NCBI RefSeq assembly: GCF_024753215.1
Contig: NZ_JANUGV010000003.1
Location: 248,001 to 312,000 of the forward strand
Source: Massilia solisilvae
Lineage (GTDB): Bacteria; Pseudomonadota; Gammaproteobacteria; Burkholderiales; Burkholderiaceae_D
DNA length: 64,000 nucleotides
Direction: 5' to 3'
In this document: positions 38,737 to 48,051 of the stretch, piece by piece
Layout of the letters: the number at the start of each line of letters is the position of its first letter
Position numbering within the stretch: position 1 is the stretch's first letter
Notes under the pieces: model-generated
The model's database searches: none
The model's input: only the letters and a program-made list of their open reading frames with translations
Told to the model about the DNA's origin: nothing
Made by a program: the position numbers and the translations under genes

Positions 38737-40242
38737 ATGCGTTACCCGCTCGCCTTCGCCCTTCCACTCCTGCTCGCGGCATGCGGCGGCGGGACCACGG
38801 TCGGCGGCACCCCGTCCGGCGTCGCCAACCCCACCCCGGTGGCCGCCCCGGCGCGCGGCAGCCTGCTCGCGAGCGCCACCGCGGTGCCGGTGGCGCTGTC
38901 GGCCAGCGTGCGCGTTGCCACCGTGCAGCCGGCGGAAATGGCCGCATTCCTCGAGGCCGCGCAAAGCGGCACCACCGCCATCTCGGGCCCGCCGCAGTGT
39001 GCGGTGTCGATTTACCGCGTGCACTACAACACCATCGGCGGCGCCGGCGAGGCAACCGACGCCAGCGCCACCGTGATGGTGCCGTCCGGGACAGGCAGCT
39101 CGTGCAGCAATTCGCGCCCGGTGCTGCTGTATGCGCACGGCACCTCGCTGCAAAAGGCGTACGACATGGCCGATATCGCCAACAACACCGAGTCCCGGCT
39201 GGCCGCCGCCATCTTCGCCGCGCAGGGCTTCATCGTGGTGGCGCCCAACTATGCCGGCTACGGCGGTTCCTCGCTCGGCTACCACCCCTACCTGGACCGC
39301 GACCAGCAATCGGCCGACATGATCGACGCCTTGCGCGCCGCGCGCGCCGCCTTCCCGGCGATCGGCGCACGCGACTCGGGCAAGCTGATGGTGACCGGCT
39401 ATTCGCAGGGCGGCTACGTGGCGCTGGCGACCCAGCGCGCGATGCAGCTGCAGGGCGCGAGCGAGTTTGCGGTCACGGCGGCGGCCGGCATGTCCGGCCC
39501 CTACGCGCTGGCCCGGTTCGGCGACCAGCTGTTCGGCGGCGCCCCGCGCGACGGCGCGACGGTGGTGGTGCCGCTGCTTGTCAATGCAGGCCAGCATGCC
39601 GGCGCGGGGCTGTACCGCAATCCCGCCGAGATCTACGAGGCGCAGTACGCCGGCGGGATCGTGGACCTGGTGCCGGGCACGCTGGGAGCGGGCGAACTGG
39701 TCAGCCAGGGCAAGCTGCCGGCCACCGCCTTGTTTGCGGCCGACTCCATGCCGCAGGCCAGCGGTTATGGACAGTACTTCGGCTCGGGCAACCTGCTCAG
39801 GAGCGACTACCGCGCCGGCTACCTGGCCGACATGGCCGTCCACCCGTGCAGCCAGGACGCGCGCGCGCCGCTGTCGTGCGCGCCGGCGCAGGCGCTGCGC
39901 TCCTGGCTGGTGCGCAACGATTTGCGCAGTTACGCGCCCAATGTGCCGCTGCTGCTGTGTGGCGGCGACGGCGACCCGACCGTCCCGTATTTCAATACCA
40001 GCGACAGCGCCACCTACTTCCGCGCGCGTGGCGCCGCCGTCACCGAGCTGAACATCGATTCCTCGCTGGATGGCCTGAACGACTTCTTCCGCCTGCCCAA
40101 ACTGGGCTTTGCCACCGCCAAGGCGGCGCTGCGCGCGGCCAATGGCGGCGACGCGGTGGCGTCCAGCTACCATGCCGGGCTGGTCGCGCCGTTCTGCATG
40201 GCGGCCACGCGCGACTGGTTCCAGTCGGTGCTGGCGCGCTAG
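38737..40242 (+). CDS. Lipoprotein alpha/beta hydrolase (secretory-lipase-like)
   Basis: 501 residues. Lipobox LLAAC/GGG predicts a lipoprotein. The fold is an alpha/beta hydrolase: VLLYAHGTSL (oxyanion region), VAPNYAGYGGS, and the nucleophile Ser in VTGYSQGGYVALA. The acid is likely in LLCGGDGDPTVPY. The final His probably lies in SSYHAGL. The layout resembles fungal secretory lipases and bacterial homologues that hydrolyse esters outside the cell. AGGA precedes the ATG. A second esterase lipoprotein follows 290 bp later. Confidence 0.85.
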   Translation: MRYPLAFALPLLLAACGGGTTVGGTPSGVANPTPVAAPARGSLLASATAVPVALSASVRVATVQPAEMAAFLEAAQSGTTAISGPPQCAVSIYRVHYNTIGGAGEATDASATVMVPSGTGSSCSNSRPVLLYAHGTSLQKAYDMADIANNTESRLAAAIFAAQGFIVVAPNYAGYGGSSLGYHPYLDRDQQSADMIDALRAARAAFPAIGARDSGKLMVTGYSQGGYVALATQRAMQLQGASEFAVTAAAGMSGPYALARFGDQLFGGAPRDGATVVVPLLVNAGQHAGAGLYRNPAEIYEAQYAGGIVDLVPGTLGAGELVSQGKLPATALFAADSMPQASGYGQYFGSGNLLRSDYRAGYLADMAVHPCSQDARAPLSCAPAQALRSWLVRNDLRSYAPNVPLLLCGGDGDPTVPYFNTSDSATYFRARGAAVTELNIDSSLDGLNDFFRLPKLGFATAKAALRAANGGDAVASSYHAGLVAPFCMAATRDWFQSVLAR

Positions 40243-40360
40243 GTGCCGCGCCGGCGTCCCAAAGTTCCCGTGCGCGGGGTGCCAACCCGCGGCGCATGAA
40301 CATTCCTTGAGCCCGGCTATTGCGCGCACAAATTCGTTTAGCGTGCTCGGCCGGCGTTGC

Positions 40361-40421
40361 TATAATCGCCACCGCTCCAGTTGCTCGTCTGTATTGACAG
40401 CTTGTTGCTGGGAACTAACGT
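40361..40421 (+). promoter_or_regulatory. Candidate promoters of the GDSL esterase gene
   Basis: A perfect TATAAT (40361-40366) with a poor -35, and TTGACA (40394-40399) with TAACGT 16 bp later (40416-40421). Either could start the esterase-ompW transcript; not decided by sequence. Confidence 0.4.
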
Positions 40422-40529
40422 TTTTGCAATGCTTTCGCTATACAAGCGAACAGAACACTGGCATATTAGTTGCGACACGAATAGCACGGGCGTTCGTTTC
40501 AACAAGAACATTTCAATCTAGGAGACACA

Positions 40530-41897
40530 ATGCGTCACACCAATCTCGCGCTCGCGCTGTTGACCGCGGCCGTCCTCGCTGCGTGCGGCGGCAATGGCAG
40601 CAAACCCGGCGACCAAACGCTCAAGACCAAGTACAGCGCCCAGGTGTCCTTCGGCGACAGCCTGTCGGACGTTGGCAGCTATGCCGTTGGCGGCGTGCTG
40701 GCGCTGGGCGGCGGCAAATGGACGATCAACGGCGACAACACCGCCAAAGAGCCGACCCTGACCGGCAAGAACTGGACCGAACTGGTCGGCGCCCAGCTCG
40801 GCGTGAGCGGTGTCTGCGCGGCCCAGACCGGCCTGCAGGGCGACGCCACCAAGGGCTTCTCGGTAGCCGTCACCGACCACCCGAACTGCTTCAACTACGC
40901 CCAGGGCGGCGCCCGCGTGACCAACCCGGTCGGCGCCGGCAACAAGCTGACCGGTTCGCCGGTGGGCGCGCTGACCGTGCCGGTGGTCCAGCAAGTGGCC
41001 AACCACCTGGCCAAGAGCGGCGGCAAATTCAGCGGCACCGAAGTGGTGACCGTGATGGCTGGCGGTAACGATATCCTGGTGCTGATGGGCCAGCTGTCGG
41101 CTGCCGCCACCGCCGCCGGCACCAAGGCCGGCCAGACCACCTTTGCCACCTCGCTGACCATGCAACTGGCAGCCGGCGCGACCAACCCGCAAACGGCGGC
41201 GCAGGCGATTGGCCTGGCGATCCAGACCGAATCGGCCAACCCGAGCCACACCGACACCAGCGTCGTGACCGCCGCCGTGACCGCTGCCGCACAGCAGCCG
41301 GGCAATCAGGCCGTGGCCTCGCCGACCGTGTACGGCCCGATGGTGACCAAGGCCCAGGCCGACGCGGCCGCGGCCGGCGCCAAGGCCGGCGCCGACTACT
41401 TTGCCGCCAACGCCCCGGGCATCGTGACCGCAATGGGCACCGCCGGCGCCGAGCTGGCAGCCCTGGTCAAGACCCAGATCATCGGCAAGGGCGCCAACTA
41501 CGTGGTGGTCAACAACCTGCCGGACGTGGCCAGCACCCCGTCGGCCACCGGCCAGAGCGCCGACGTGCGCGCCCTGATCGGCAAGGCGGTGGATGCCTTC
41601 AACGCCCAGCTCAAGGCCGGTGTGGCAGACGATGCCAAGGTGCTGTACGTGGACCTGTGGGCGATCAGCCACGACCAGGTCACCAACCCGGGTCCGTACG
41701 GCCTGACCAACACCAAGGACAAGGCCTGCGGCAACAACGCGCTGGGCGGCAGCTCGCTGGTCTGCAACGGCAGCAACCTGGCTGCTGGCGACGTCAGCCA
41801 CTACATGTTCGCCGACGATGTCCACCCGACCCCGTACGAGAACTCGCTGATCGCGCGCTACGTCCTCGAGCAGATGGTCGTCAAGGGCTGGCTGTAA
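40530..41897 (+). CDS. GDSL/SGNH-family lipoprotein esterase
   Basis: 455 residues. Lipobox VLAAC/GGN. SGNH block I reads SFGDSLSDVGSY with the nucleophile Ser, block III VMAGGNDI with the Asn, and block V DDVHPTPYEN with the catalytic Asp and His. A helical, Ala-rich insert (about 185-320) lies between the blocks. Such enzymes hydrolyse lipids or acetyl esters at the outer membrane. AGGAG precedes the ATG. An OmpW-type porin starts 65 bp downstream on the same strand and shares the terminator, so they are probably co-transcribed. Confidence 0.88.
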   Translation: MRHTNLALALLTAAVLAACGGNGSKPGDQTLKTKYSAQVSFGDSLSDVGSYAVGGVLALGGGKWTINGDNTAKEPTLTGKNWTELVGAQLGVSGVCAAQTGLQGDATKGFSVAVTDHPNCFNYAQGGARVTNPVGAGNKLTGSPVGALTVPVVQQVANHLAKSGGKFSGTEVVTVMAGGNDILVLMGQLSAAATAAGTKAGQTTFATSLTMQLAAGATNPQTAAQAIGLAIQTESANPSHTDTSVVTAAVTAAAQQPGNQAVASPTVYGPMVTKAQADAAAAGAKAGADYFAANAPGIVTAMGTAGAELAALVKTQIIGKGANYVVVNNLPDVASTPSATGQSADVRALIGKAVDAFNAQLKAGVADDAKVLYVDLWAISHDQVTNPGPYGLTNTKDKACGNNALGGSSLVCNGSNLAAGDVSHYMFADDVHPTPYENSLIARYVLEQMVVKGWL

Positions 41898-41961
41898 TCA
41901 TCACGGCGGGCCCGTCGCCACGCTGCGGCGGGCCGTTCCACTATAAGAATCAGGAGATAAA

Positions 41962-42645
41962 ATGAAAGTACGTGTGAAGAACGTCGTGAAGATGCTGGTG
42001 CTGGCGGGCGTGTTCGGCGCGGCATCGAGCGCATCGGCGCAGTCGGCGGGCCAGTGGACGGCTTCGGTCGGCGTCAACAAGATCACCCCGCACGTCGAGA
42101 GTGGCTACATCTCGGCGCCGGCGCTGCCGAAATCGCAAGGTGATGTCAGCGGCGACACCCAGCCGGTGCTGGTGTTTGCTTATGGCGTGACTGACAACAT
42201 TTCGCTGGAAGGCGCGCTCGGTACGCCGTACAAGCACAAGATCTACGGCGCCGGCGCGATCGCAGGCACCGGCCAGCTGGGCACGGTCGAGGCGTTGCCC
42301 CCGACCCTGTTTTTCCAGTACCGCTTCTTCGAGCCGAGCTCGATGATCCGTCCGTACATCGGCTTTGGCCCGACCTACGCACGTTTCCAGAAGGCGACCG
42401 GTTCGGGCCAGATGACGGCGCTGACCAACCCGGGCACCGGCGTGCCGACCACCTTCAAGATCGACAACAAGTTCACCTACTCGGGCCAAGTGGGCGTGGC
42501 GGTGAACTTCAGCGAGCGCTGGTTCGCCAGCGCGGCCTACATCAAGACCAAGCTGTCGACCGACGTGCACTTCTCGAGCGGCCAGAACCAGCACATGAAG
42601 CTCGATCCGAGCTCGGTGATGGTGTCGGTGGGTTACAAGTTCTAA
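41962..42645 (+). CDS. OmpW-family outer membrane protein
   Basis: 227 residues. Signal peptide cut after ASSASA. It is an eight-stranded barrel: alternating strands, RPYIGFGPTYARF, and the terminal aromatic residue of SVGYKF required by the BAM machinery. OmpW proteins form a narrow hydrophobic channel for small non-polar compounds. Located next to an outer-membrane esterase, it could take up the hydrolysis products; this is inference. AGGAG precedes the ATG. Confidence 0.9.
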   Translation: MKVRVKNVVKMLVLAGVFGAASSASAQSAGQWTASVGVNKITPHVESGYISAPALPKSQGDVSGDTQPVLVFAYGVTDNISLEGALGTPYKHKIYGAGAIAGTGQLGTVEALPPTLFFQYRFFEPSSMIRPYIGFGPTYARFQKATGSGQMTALTNPGTGVPTTFKIDNKFTYSGQVGVAVNFSERWFASAAYIKTKLSTDVHFSSGQNQHMKLDPSSVMVSVGYKF

Positions 42646-42662
42646 GCCCGCCCGCCGTAACG

Positions 42663-42690
42663 AAAAACCCCGCTGCGGCGGGGTTTTTTA
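42663..42690 (+). terminator. Intrinsic terminator of the esterase-ompW unit
   Basis: AAAAACCCCGC-tgcg-GCGGGGTTTTTT, a strong stem with T-run. Confidence 0.93.
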
Positions 42691-42706
42691 TTGTTGGCCT
42701 CAAAAC

Positions 42707-42734
42707 CGTCGTCCCGGCGTGCGCCGGGATGACG
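42707..42734. repeat. REP-like element, family 1, short copy
   Basis: CGTCGTCCCGGC and GCCGGGATGACG separated by only four bases. It is a single-hairpin version of the about 100-bp elements, located between convergent genes. Confidence 0.75.
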
Positions 42735-42743
42735 CCGTGGCCG

Positions 42744-43928
42744 TCAGAACGCGGCGATGCCGGTCTGCGCGCGCCCCAGGATCAGGCCGTGGATGTCGTG
42801 CGTGCCCTCGTAGGTGTTGACCACCTCGAGGTTGACCATGTGCCGGATCACGCCGAATTCGTCCGAGATGCCGTTACCGCCCAGCATGTCGCGCGCCACG
42901 CGGGCGATGTCGAGCGACTTGCCGCACGAGTTGCGCTTCATCATCGACGTGATCTCGACCGCAGCCGTGCCTTCGTCCTTCATGCGGCCCAGGCGCAGGC
43001 AGCCCTGCAGGCCGAGCGTGATCTCGGTCTGCATGTCGGCCAGTTTCTTCTGGACCAGCTGGTTGGCCGCGAGCGGCTTGCCGAACTGTTTGCGGTCCAT
43101 GGTGTACTGGCGCGCCATGTGCCAGCAGAACTCCGCCGCGCCCAGCGCACCCCAGGCAATGCCGTAGCGCGCCGAGTTCAGGCAGGTGAACGGGCCCTTC
43201 AGGCCGCGCACGTCCGGGAAGGCGTTCTCTTCCGGCACGAACACGTCGTCCATCACGATTTCGCCGGTGACCGAGGCGCGCAGGCCCATCTTGCCGTGGA
43301 TCGCCGGCGCCGACAGGCCCTTCATGCCTTTTTCGAGCACGAAGCCACGGATCGCGCCTTCGTCGTCCTTGGCCCAGACCACGAACACGTCCGCGACCGG
43401 CGAGTTGGTGATCCACATCTTGTTGCCCGTGAGCGCGTAGCCGCCATCGACCTTGCGCGCGCGGGTGACCATCGAGCCCGGATCCGAGCCGTGGTTCGGT
43501 TCGGTCAGGCCAAAGCAGCCGATCCATTCGCCGCTGGCCAGCTTGGGCAGGTATTTCTGGCGCTGCGCCTCGGTGCCGAATTCGTAGATGGGGACCATCA
43601 CCAGCGACGACTGCACGCTCATCATCGAGCGGTAGCCCGAGTCCACGCGCTCGACCTCGCGCGCGATCAGGCCATAGCAGACGTAGTTCAGGCCGGGGCC
43701 GCCGTACTGCTCGGGAATCGTCGGACCCAGGAGGCCCAGTTCGCCCATCTCGCGGAAGATCGACGTATCCATGCGCTCGTGGCGGAAGGCTTCGAGGATG
43801 CGTGGCTGCAGCTTGTCCTGCGAGTAAGCGGCGGCCGCGTCGCGCACCATGCGCTCGTCATCGGTCAGCTGTTCGTTCAGCAGCAGGGGGTCGTCCCAGT
43901 GGAACTGGGCTTTGCTGGAAGGCTTCAT
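42744..43928 (-). CDS. gcdH: Glutaryl-CoA dehydrogenase
   Basis: 394 residues. FAD-dependent oxidative decarboxylation of glutaryl-CoA to crotonyl-CoA in lysine/tryptophan breakdown. Features specific to this acyl-CoA dehydrogenase branch are [37 protein letters not shown] and the end [20 protein letters not shown] with the catalytic Glu. AGGA precedes the ATG. A flavin reductase gene lies 154 bp upstream on the same strand. Confidence 0.95.
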   Translation of the reverse strand: MKPSSKAQFHWDDPLLLNEQLTDDERMVRDAAAAYSQDKLQPRILEAFRHERMDTSIFREMGELGLLGPTIPEQYGGPGLNYVCYGLIAREVERVDSGYRSMMSVQSSLVMVPIYEFGTEAQRQKYLPKLASGEWIGCFGLTEPNHGSDPGSMVTRARKVDGGYALTGNKMWITNSPVADVFVVWAKDDEGAIRGFVLEKGMKGLSAPAIHGKMGLRASVTGEIVMDDVFVPEENAFPDVRGLKGPFTCLNSARYGIAWGALGAAEFCWHMARQYTMDRKQFGKPLAANQLVQKKLADMQTEITLGLQGCLRLGRMKDEGTAAVEITSMMKRNSCGKSLDIARVARDMLGGNGISDEFGVIRHMVNLEVVNTYEGTHDIHGLILGRAQTGIAAF

Positions 43929-44082
43929 GGGTGGTCCTGTCTCGGTAGGTTCTTGTCGTCAGGCGGCCACGGTGGACGGGCCGCGAATCGTTCAATTATA
44001 GAAACACGGGCCGGTCGCATCTTTCCAATCTGCGACAGCCATTTTCATTTTTGCTTGAGCGACAAGGATAGGCGGACTGGCC

Positions 44083-44592
44083 CTAACGTTCTTGCGTGCT
44101 GCCAAACTGGCCGCGATGGAACAGCAGGGCCGGTTGCGGGTGGGCCGAGCACTCTTCGACCTCGCCCACGAAGATCACGTGGTCGCCCTCGGGATAGCGG
44201 CTGCGGTTGTGGCACTCGAACCAGGCCGCGGTGCCTTTCAGGATCGGCTGGCCGGTACGCGACAGCTCGAATTCGATGCCGGCGAAGGGATTATCGGTGC
44301 GGCGCGAGAAGCGGTCCGCCAGGTGTTGCTGGCCGGCCGAGAGCACGTTGATCACATAGTGCGAATTGCCGCTGAAGATGGGCAGGCTGTTGGCGGCATT
44401 TCCCAGGCTCCATAGCACCAGCGGCGGGTCGAGCGACACCGAATTGAACGAACTGGCGGTCAGGCCGCGGTAGCTGCCATCGGCCAGGCGCGTGGTGATG
44501 ACCGTCACGCCGGTGGCGAACTGCGACAGCGCGCGGCGAAACTGTACCGAGTCGAAACCGCGCGTTGCGGCGCGGGGAAAGCGTGTGTTCAT
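44083..44592 (-). CDS. Flavin reductase-like protein (FMN-binding)
   Basis: 169 residues. FRRALSQFATGVTVITT, GLTASSFNSVSLDPPLVLWSL and the C-terminal HVIFVGEVE block match the flavin reductase-like domain that supplies FMNH2 or FADH2 to partner monooxygenases. No monooxygenase is encoded nearby, so the partner is unknown. The ATG at 44592 fits the family start. It is divergent from msrA. Confidence 0.9.
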   Translation of the reverse strand: MNTRFPRAATRGFDSVQFRRALSQFATGVTVITTRLADGSYRGLTASSFNSVSLDPPLVLWSLGNAANSLPIFSGNSHYVINVLSAGQQHLADRFSRRTDNPFAGIEFELSRTGQPILKGTAAWFECHNRSRYPEGDHVIFVGEVEECSAHPQPALLFHRGQFGSTQER

Positions 44593-44787
44593 TGGGGCCC
44601 TGGATTGTTGCCGCCATTATGCCATTGCCCGGCGGCGGCCGCTGTCGCTCCCCGCAGAATTGAGGCTGCACAAGGCAGGTACTTTGCGTTACAGTTAAAG
44701 GCATGGGAATATTTACTGCCGAGATTGCCGGCGGAACAGTTCGCTGGCAGCAAGTCGTTCGGGCAGGTATTTGTTGTGGGGTCGAAG

Positions 44788-45354
44788 ATGGATGCTGTGG
44801 CTAACCAAAACGAAGGCGCGCGCACGGAAGTGGCGATCCTGGGCGGCGGATGTTTCTGGTGCCTGGAGGCCGTGTACCAGCAGGCGCGCGGGGTCACCCG
44901 CGTCGAATCGGGCTACATGGGCGGCGACACCCCGCACCCCACCTACGAGCAGGTGTGCGGCGGCGCCACCGGGCACGCGGAAGTGGTCCGGCTCGAGTTC
45001 GACCCGGCGCTCATCAGCTACCGCGACATCCTCGAGATCTTCTTCACGATTCACGATCCGACCACGCTCAACCGCCAGGGCAATGACGTCGGCACGCAGT
45101 ACCGTTCGGTGATCTTCACCACCAGTGCCGAGCAGGAAGCGGTGGCGCGCAAGGTGATGGCCGAGATGGCCGGCGTGTGGGACGCGCCGATCGTCACGCA
45201 CATCGAGCCGGCCAAAACCTGGTACAAGGCCGAGTCCTACCACCAGGATTACTTCAACCAGCACCCGCTGCAGGGTTACTGCGCGTTCGTGGTCGCGCCC
45301 AAGGTGGCCAAGTTCAGGAAGGTGTTTGCGAACAGGCTGAAAGAGACGGCGTGA
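44788..45354 (+). CDS. msrA: Peptide-methionine (S)-S-oxide reductase
   Basis: 188 residues from the ATG at 44788. Repairs methionine sulfoxide (S isomer). The catalytic Cys lies in GGGCFWCLEAVY, followed by [35 protein letters not shown] and YHQDYFNQHP. A longer frame upstream lacks conservation. A second, divergent MsrA is at 54254. Confidence 0.95.
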   Translation: MDAVANQNEGARTEVAILGGGCFWCLEAVYQQARGVTRVESGYMGGDTPHPTYEQVCGGATGHAEVVRLEFDPALISYRDILEIFFTIHDPTTLNRQGNDVGTQYRSVIFTTSAEQEAVARKVMAEMAGVWDAPIVTHIEPAKTWYKAESYHQDYFNQHPLQGYCAFVVAPKVAKFRKVFANRLKETA

Positions 45355-45386
45355 CCCAGCCTGGCCTTTAGCCGCTAACAGCAGCA

Positions 45387-45493
45387 CGTCGTCCCGGCGA
45401 AGGCCGGGACCCATGCTGAGCCGGCTGTTTGGTTGCGCCGGAGCTTGCTCTTCTGCTGACGGGTTATGGGTCCCGGCCTTCGCCGGGACGACG
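45387..45493. repeat. REP-like palindromic element, family 1, copy 5
   Basis: Perfect outer arms CGTCGTCCCGGC / GCCGGGACGACG; inner CCGGGACCCAT and ATGGGTCCCGG also pair. Lies between the convergent msrA and cfa genes. Confidence 0.85.
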
Positions 45494-45510
45494 GTGCGGG
45501 CGGCTCGCGG

Positions 45511-46713
45511 CTAGTGGTACATATACCGCCGTGACCACGGCATCATGGCCGGATCCTGCCCCGCCTTGCCGCACACGATCTGGTACAGGCTGATCCAATC
45601 ATGCGAGAACGCATACGCGCAGCCGGCCAGGTACACGCGCCAGATGCGGTAGTGCTTCTGGTCGGTGAGCGCGCGGATGCGCTCGCTGTTGTTCTCGAAA
45701 TTTTCGGACCAGGTGGCGCAGGTGCGCGCGTAGTGCCGGCGCAAGTTTTCAACGTCGCGCACTTCCAGTCCGCCCTGCTGCATGGTCTGGATCACGGTGG
45801 ACAGGTGCGCCAGCTCGCCGTGCGGAAACACGTACTTGTCGATGAACTCGCCGCCGCCATATGGCGTCGAGCGGGAGTCGATGTCGGTGGTGGTGATGCC
45901 ATGGTTCATCACCACGCCATTGGGCGCGAGCAGCTGGTTGATGCGGCCGAAGTATGCGGGCAGGTTGTCCACGCCCACGTGCTCGAACATGCCCACGCTG
46001 GTGATGCGGTCGAACTGGCCCTCGACATCGCGGTAGTCCTGCAGCCGGATCTCGACCTGGTTGGACAAACCCAGCCGCTCGACCCGCTCGCGCGCGAGCA
46101 GGGCCTGGTTCTCGGACAGGGTCACGCCGATGCAGCGCGCGCCGCGCTGCGCGGCCCGGATTGCCAGCGCGCCCCAGCCGCAGCCGATGTCCAGCAGCGT
46201 GTGCCCCTGCTGCAGCCCGATCTTGTTGAGGATGTGGTCGATCTTGCGCACCTGCGCCGTGGCCAGGTCTTCCTCGCCGGTTTCGAAGTAGGCGCAGGAA
46301 TAGACCATGTTGGGGTCGAGGAAGGCCTGGTAGAACTCGTTGGAGACGTCGTAGTGGTAGCGGATCGCCTCGGCGTCTTTTTCCTTGGTGTGGTTGGACA
46401 CCAGGTGCATGGCCCGCGCCAGCCGCCCCGGCACCTTGGCCGACGACGCCGCCAGCTCGTTGCCGATGTTGATGATGTCCATGACGCGCCCGACCACGTC
46501 GATGGCGCCCTCGACGTAGGCGCGGCCCAGGTTGTACAGCGACGGCACCATCAGGTAGCGCAGCGCCGACGGGCCGGACACCTTGAGCGTGACGCGCGGC
46601 GGATCGGACGAGAGGTCGAACGTTTGCCCGTTCCACAGTTCGATCCGTAGCGGCAGGTTGACTTTGCTGCGAACGCCTGTGCTCCAGGCGGAAAGCTTCA
46701 TCTCGGTGAACAC
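45511..46713 (-). CDS. cfa: Cyclopropane-fatty-acyl-phospholipid synthase
   Basis: 400 residues. Methylates unsaturated lipid chains in the inner membrane with S-adenosylmethionine. The SAM motif LLDIGCGWGALAIRAA, YHYDVSNEFYQAFLDPNMVYSC split over the N-terminal part, and SVGMFEHVG are diagnostic. The start is GTG with GGAGG seven bases upstream; an ATG four codons later is the alternative. It follows the hemerythrin-PdxH gene by 45 bp on the same strand and is probably co-transcribed. Confidence 0.93.
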   Translation of the reverse strand: MFTEMKLSAWSTGVRSKVNLPLRIELWNGQTFDLSSDPPRVTLKVSGPSALRYLMVPSLYNLGRAYVEGAIDVVGRVMDIINIGNELAASSAKVPGRLARAMHLVSNHTKEKDAEAIRYHYDVSNEFYQAFLDPNMVYSCAYFETGEEDLATAQVRKIDHILNKIGLQQGHTLLDIGCGWGALAIRAAQRGARCIGVTLSENQALLARERVERLGLSNQVEIRLQDYRDVEGQFDRITSVGMFEHVGVDNLPAYFGRINQLLAPNGVVMNHGITTTDIDSRSTPYGGGEFIDKYVFPHGELAHLSTVIQTMQQGGLEVRDVENLRRHYARTCATWSENFENNSERIRALTDQKHYRIWRVYLAGCAYAFSHDWISLYQIVCGKAGQDPAMMPWSRRYMYH

Positions 46714-46758
46714 GCATGACCTCCGGCTGTCGACAGCAGGCCGGCCTGCGTGGCCAGC

Positions 46759-47964
46759 CTACGGTTGTAAACGTTGCCGCGTCCAGCGCCCGTCTTGTTG
46801 CCGCGTGTACACAATGCGGTCGTGGAAACGGGACCGGCGCCCCTGCCAGAATTCAATGCGTTCCGGCACGAGACGGAAACCACCCCAATGGATTGGCCTC
46901 GGCGGCTCTTCGCCATACTGCCTTGCTACCGCTTCGTAGTTCTGTTCTAGCGCAGCCCTGCTTGCAATCGGGGCGCTCTGGTGCGACGCGATGGCCGACA
47001 AGCGGCTTTGCAGCGGGCGGCTGTGGAAATACTGGTCGCTTTCCTCTGCCGCCACGCGTTCCACCCGGCCTTCGATTCGCACCTGGCGTTCAAGTTCGCT
47101 CCAAAAGAATAACAAAGCGGCAAACGGATGGGCGCTCAATTGCTGGCCTTTTTGACTTTCGTAGTTGGTGTACCACGTAAAGCCGCGCTCGTCGAACTGC
47201 TTGATGAGCACAATGCGCGAGCTCGGGCGCCCGTCCGCCCCCACGGTGGACACGCTCATTGCGTTCGGCTCGTTGACCTCGGCCTTGAGCGCTTCCTCGA
47301 ACCAGTGCGTGAACTGCGCGATCGGGTCTTCGGCCACGTCTTCCTCGGACAAGCTTGCTTGGCCGTAATCCTTGCGCAGGTCGGCCACGCGCGAACCCAG
47401 CGCCTGCGCCGGCGCCGGCTGGGCCGCCGCCGCAGTGATGCCGCGCCGCGCCTGCATCGACTGGCCCATGCGCTCCATCTGCTCCGGGCTGAACAGGCGC
47501 AGCGCCATCGGCGCCATCGTGCCTTCCTCGCGCTCCATGTGGGCCGTGTAGCGCTGGGCAAAGCGCTGCACGGTGTCCGCCGCCAGCACCGCCGCGCTGC
47601 CCTCGGCAATGGCCACCAGCTGCGGGCGCAGCGCCAGCCACAGCGCGTCCATGTCCTGGTGGTCCTGCAGGATCACCGGCACCAGCGCCTGCAGCGTGGC
47701 CGCGTCGTCGCCCTGCGCGGTGGCGCGCAGCATCGGGATCAGGTCCTGCTCCTCGTCCTCGTGGTGCAGGTGCGCGGCCTTGTCGAAATAGTTCAGCACC
47801 GCCTGCGCCGCCTGTTGCGCCTGCTGGTCGGCGCCATGCTGGGGCAGGTGGGCCAGCAGCTTGTCCAGCGTGGCCAGTTGTTTGCGGATACGGCCATGGC
47901 AGTGCTTGAGCACGGCGACCGGCTGGTCGAAGCCGGGAGCGGCCTCGGGTAACAGGTTCTTCAT
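46759..47964 (-). CDS. Hemerythrin-PdxH fusion: pyridoxamine 5'-phosphate oxidase with N-terminal HHE domain
   Basis: 401 residues in one uninterrupted frame. Residues 1-165 form an HHE hemerythrin-like four-helix domain with candidate di-iron ligands His21/His23, His65-His68, His102 and His142-Glu146. An Ala/Pro linker (about 172-188) leads into a complete PdxH (190-401), 212 residues, the normal length of the stand-alone enzyme. PdxH makes pyridoxal phosphate from PNP/PMP with FMN and O2. It contains [49 protein letters not shown] and [16 protein letters not shown], so FMN and substrate sites are intact. Hemerythrins bind O2 or sense iron and oxygen, so a link to oxygen use by PdxH is attractive but inferred. 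It is upstream of cfa. Confidence 0.93.
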   Translation of the reverse strand: MKNLLPEAAPGFDQPVAVLKHCHGRIRKQLATLDKLLAHLPQHGADQQAQQAAQAVLNYFDKAAHLHHEDEEQDLIPMLRATAQGDDAATLQALVPVILQDHQDMDALWLALRPQLVAIAEGSAAVLAADTVQRFAQRYTAHMEREEGTMAPMALRLFSPEQMERMGQSMQARRGITAAAAQPAPAQALGSRVADLRKDYGQASLSEEDVAEDPIAQFTHWFEEALKAEVNEPNAMSVSTVGADGRPSSRIVLIKQFDERGFTWYTNYESQKGQQLSAHPFAALLFFWSELERQVRIEGRVERVAAEESDQYFHSRPLQSRLSAIASHQSAPIASRAALEQNYEAVARQYGEEPPRPIHWGGFRLVPERIEFWQGRRSRFHDRIVYTRQQDGRWTRQRLQP

Positions 47965-48051
47965 TTTCGGATTATTAATAGGTGGAAATATTCGATTGAC
48001 TAGGAGCTATTTTAGAGCAGTCTGTACGGCAAGGTCCGCTAGAATTCAGGG

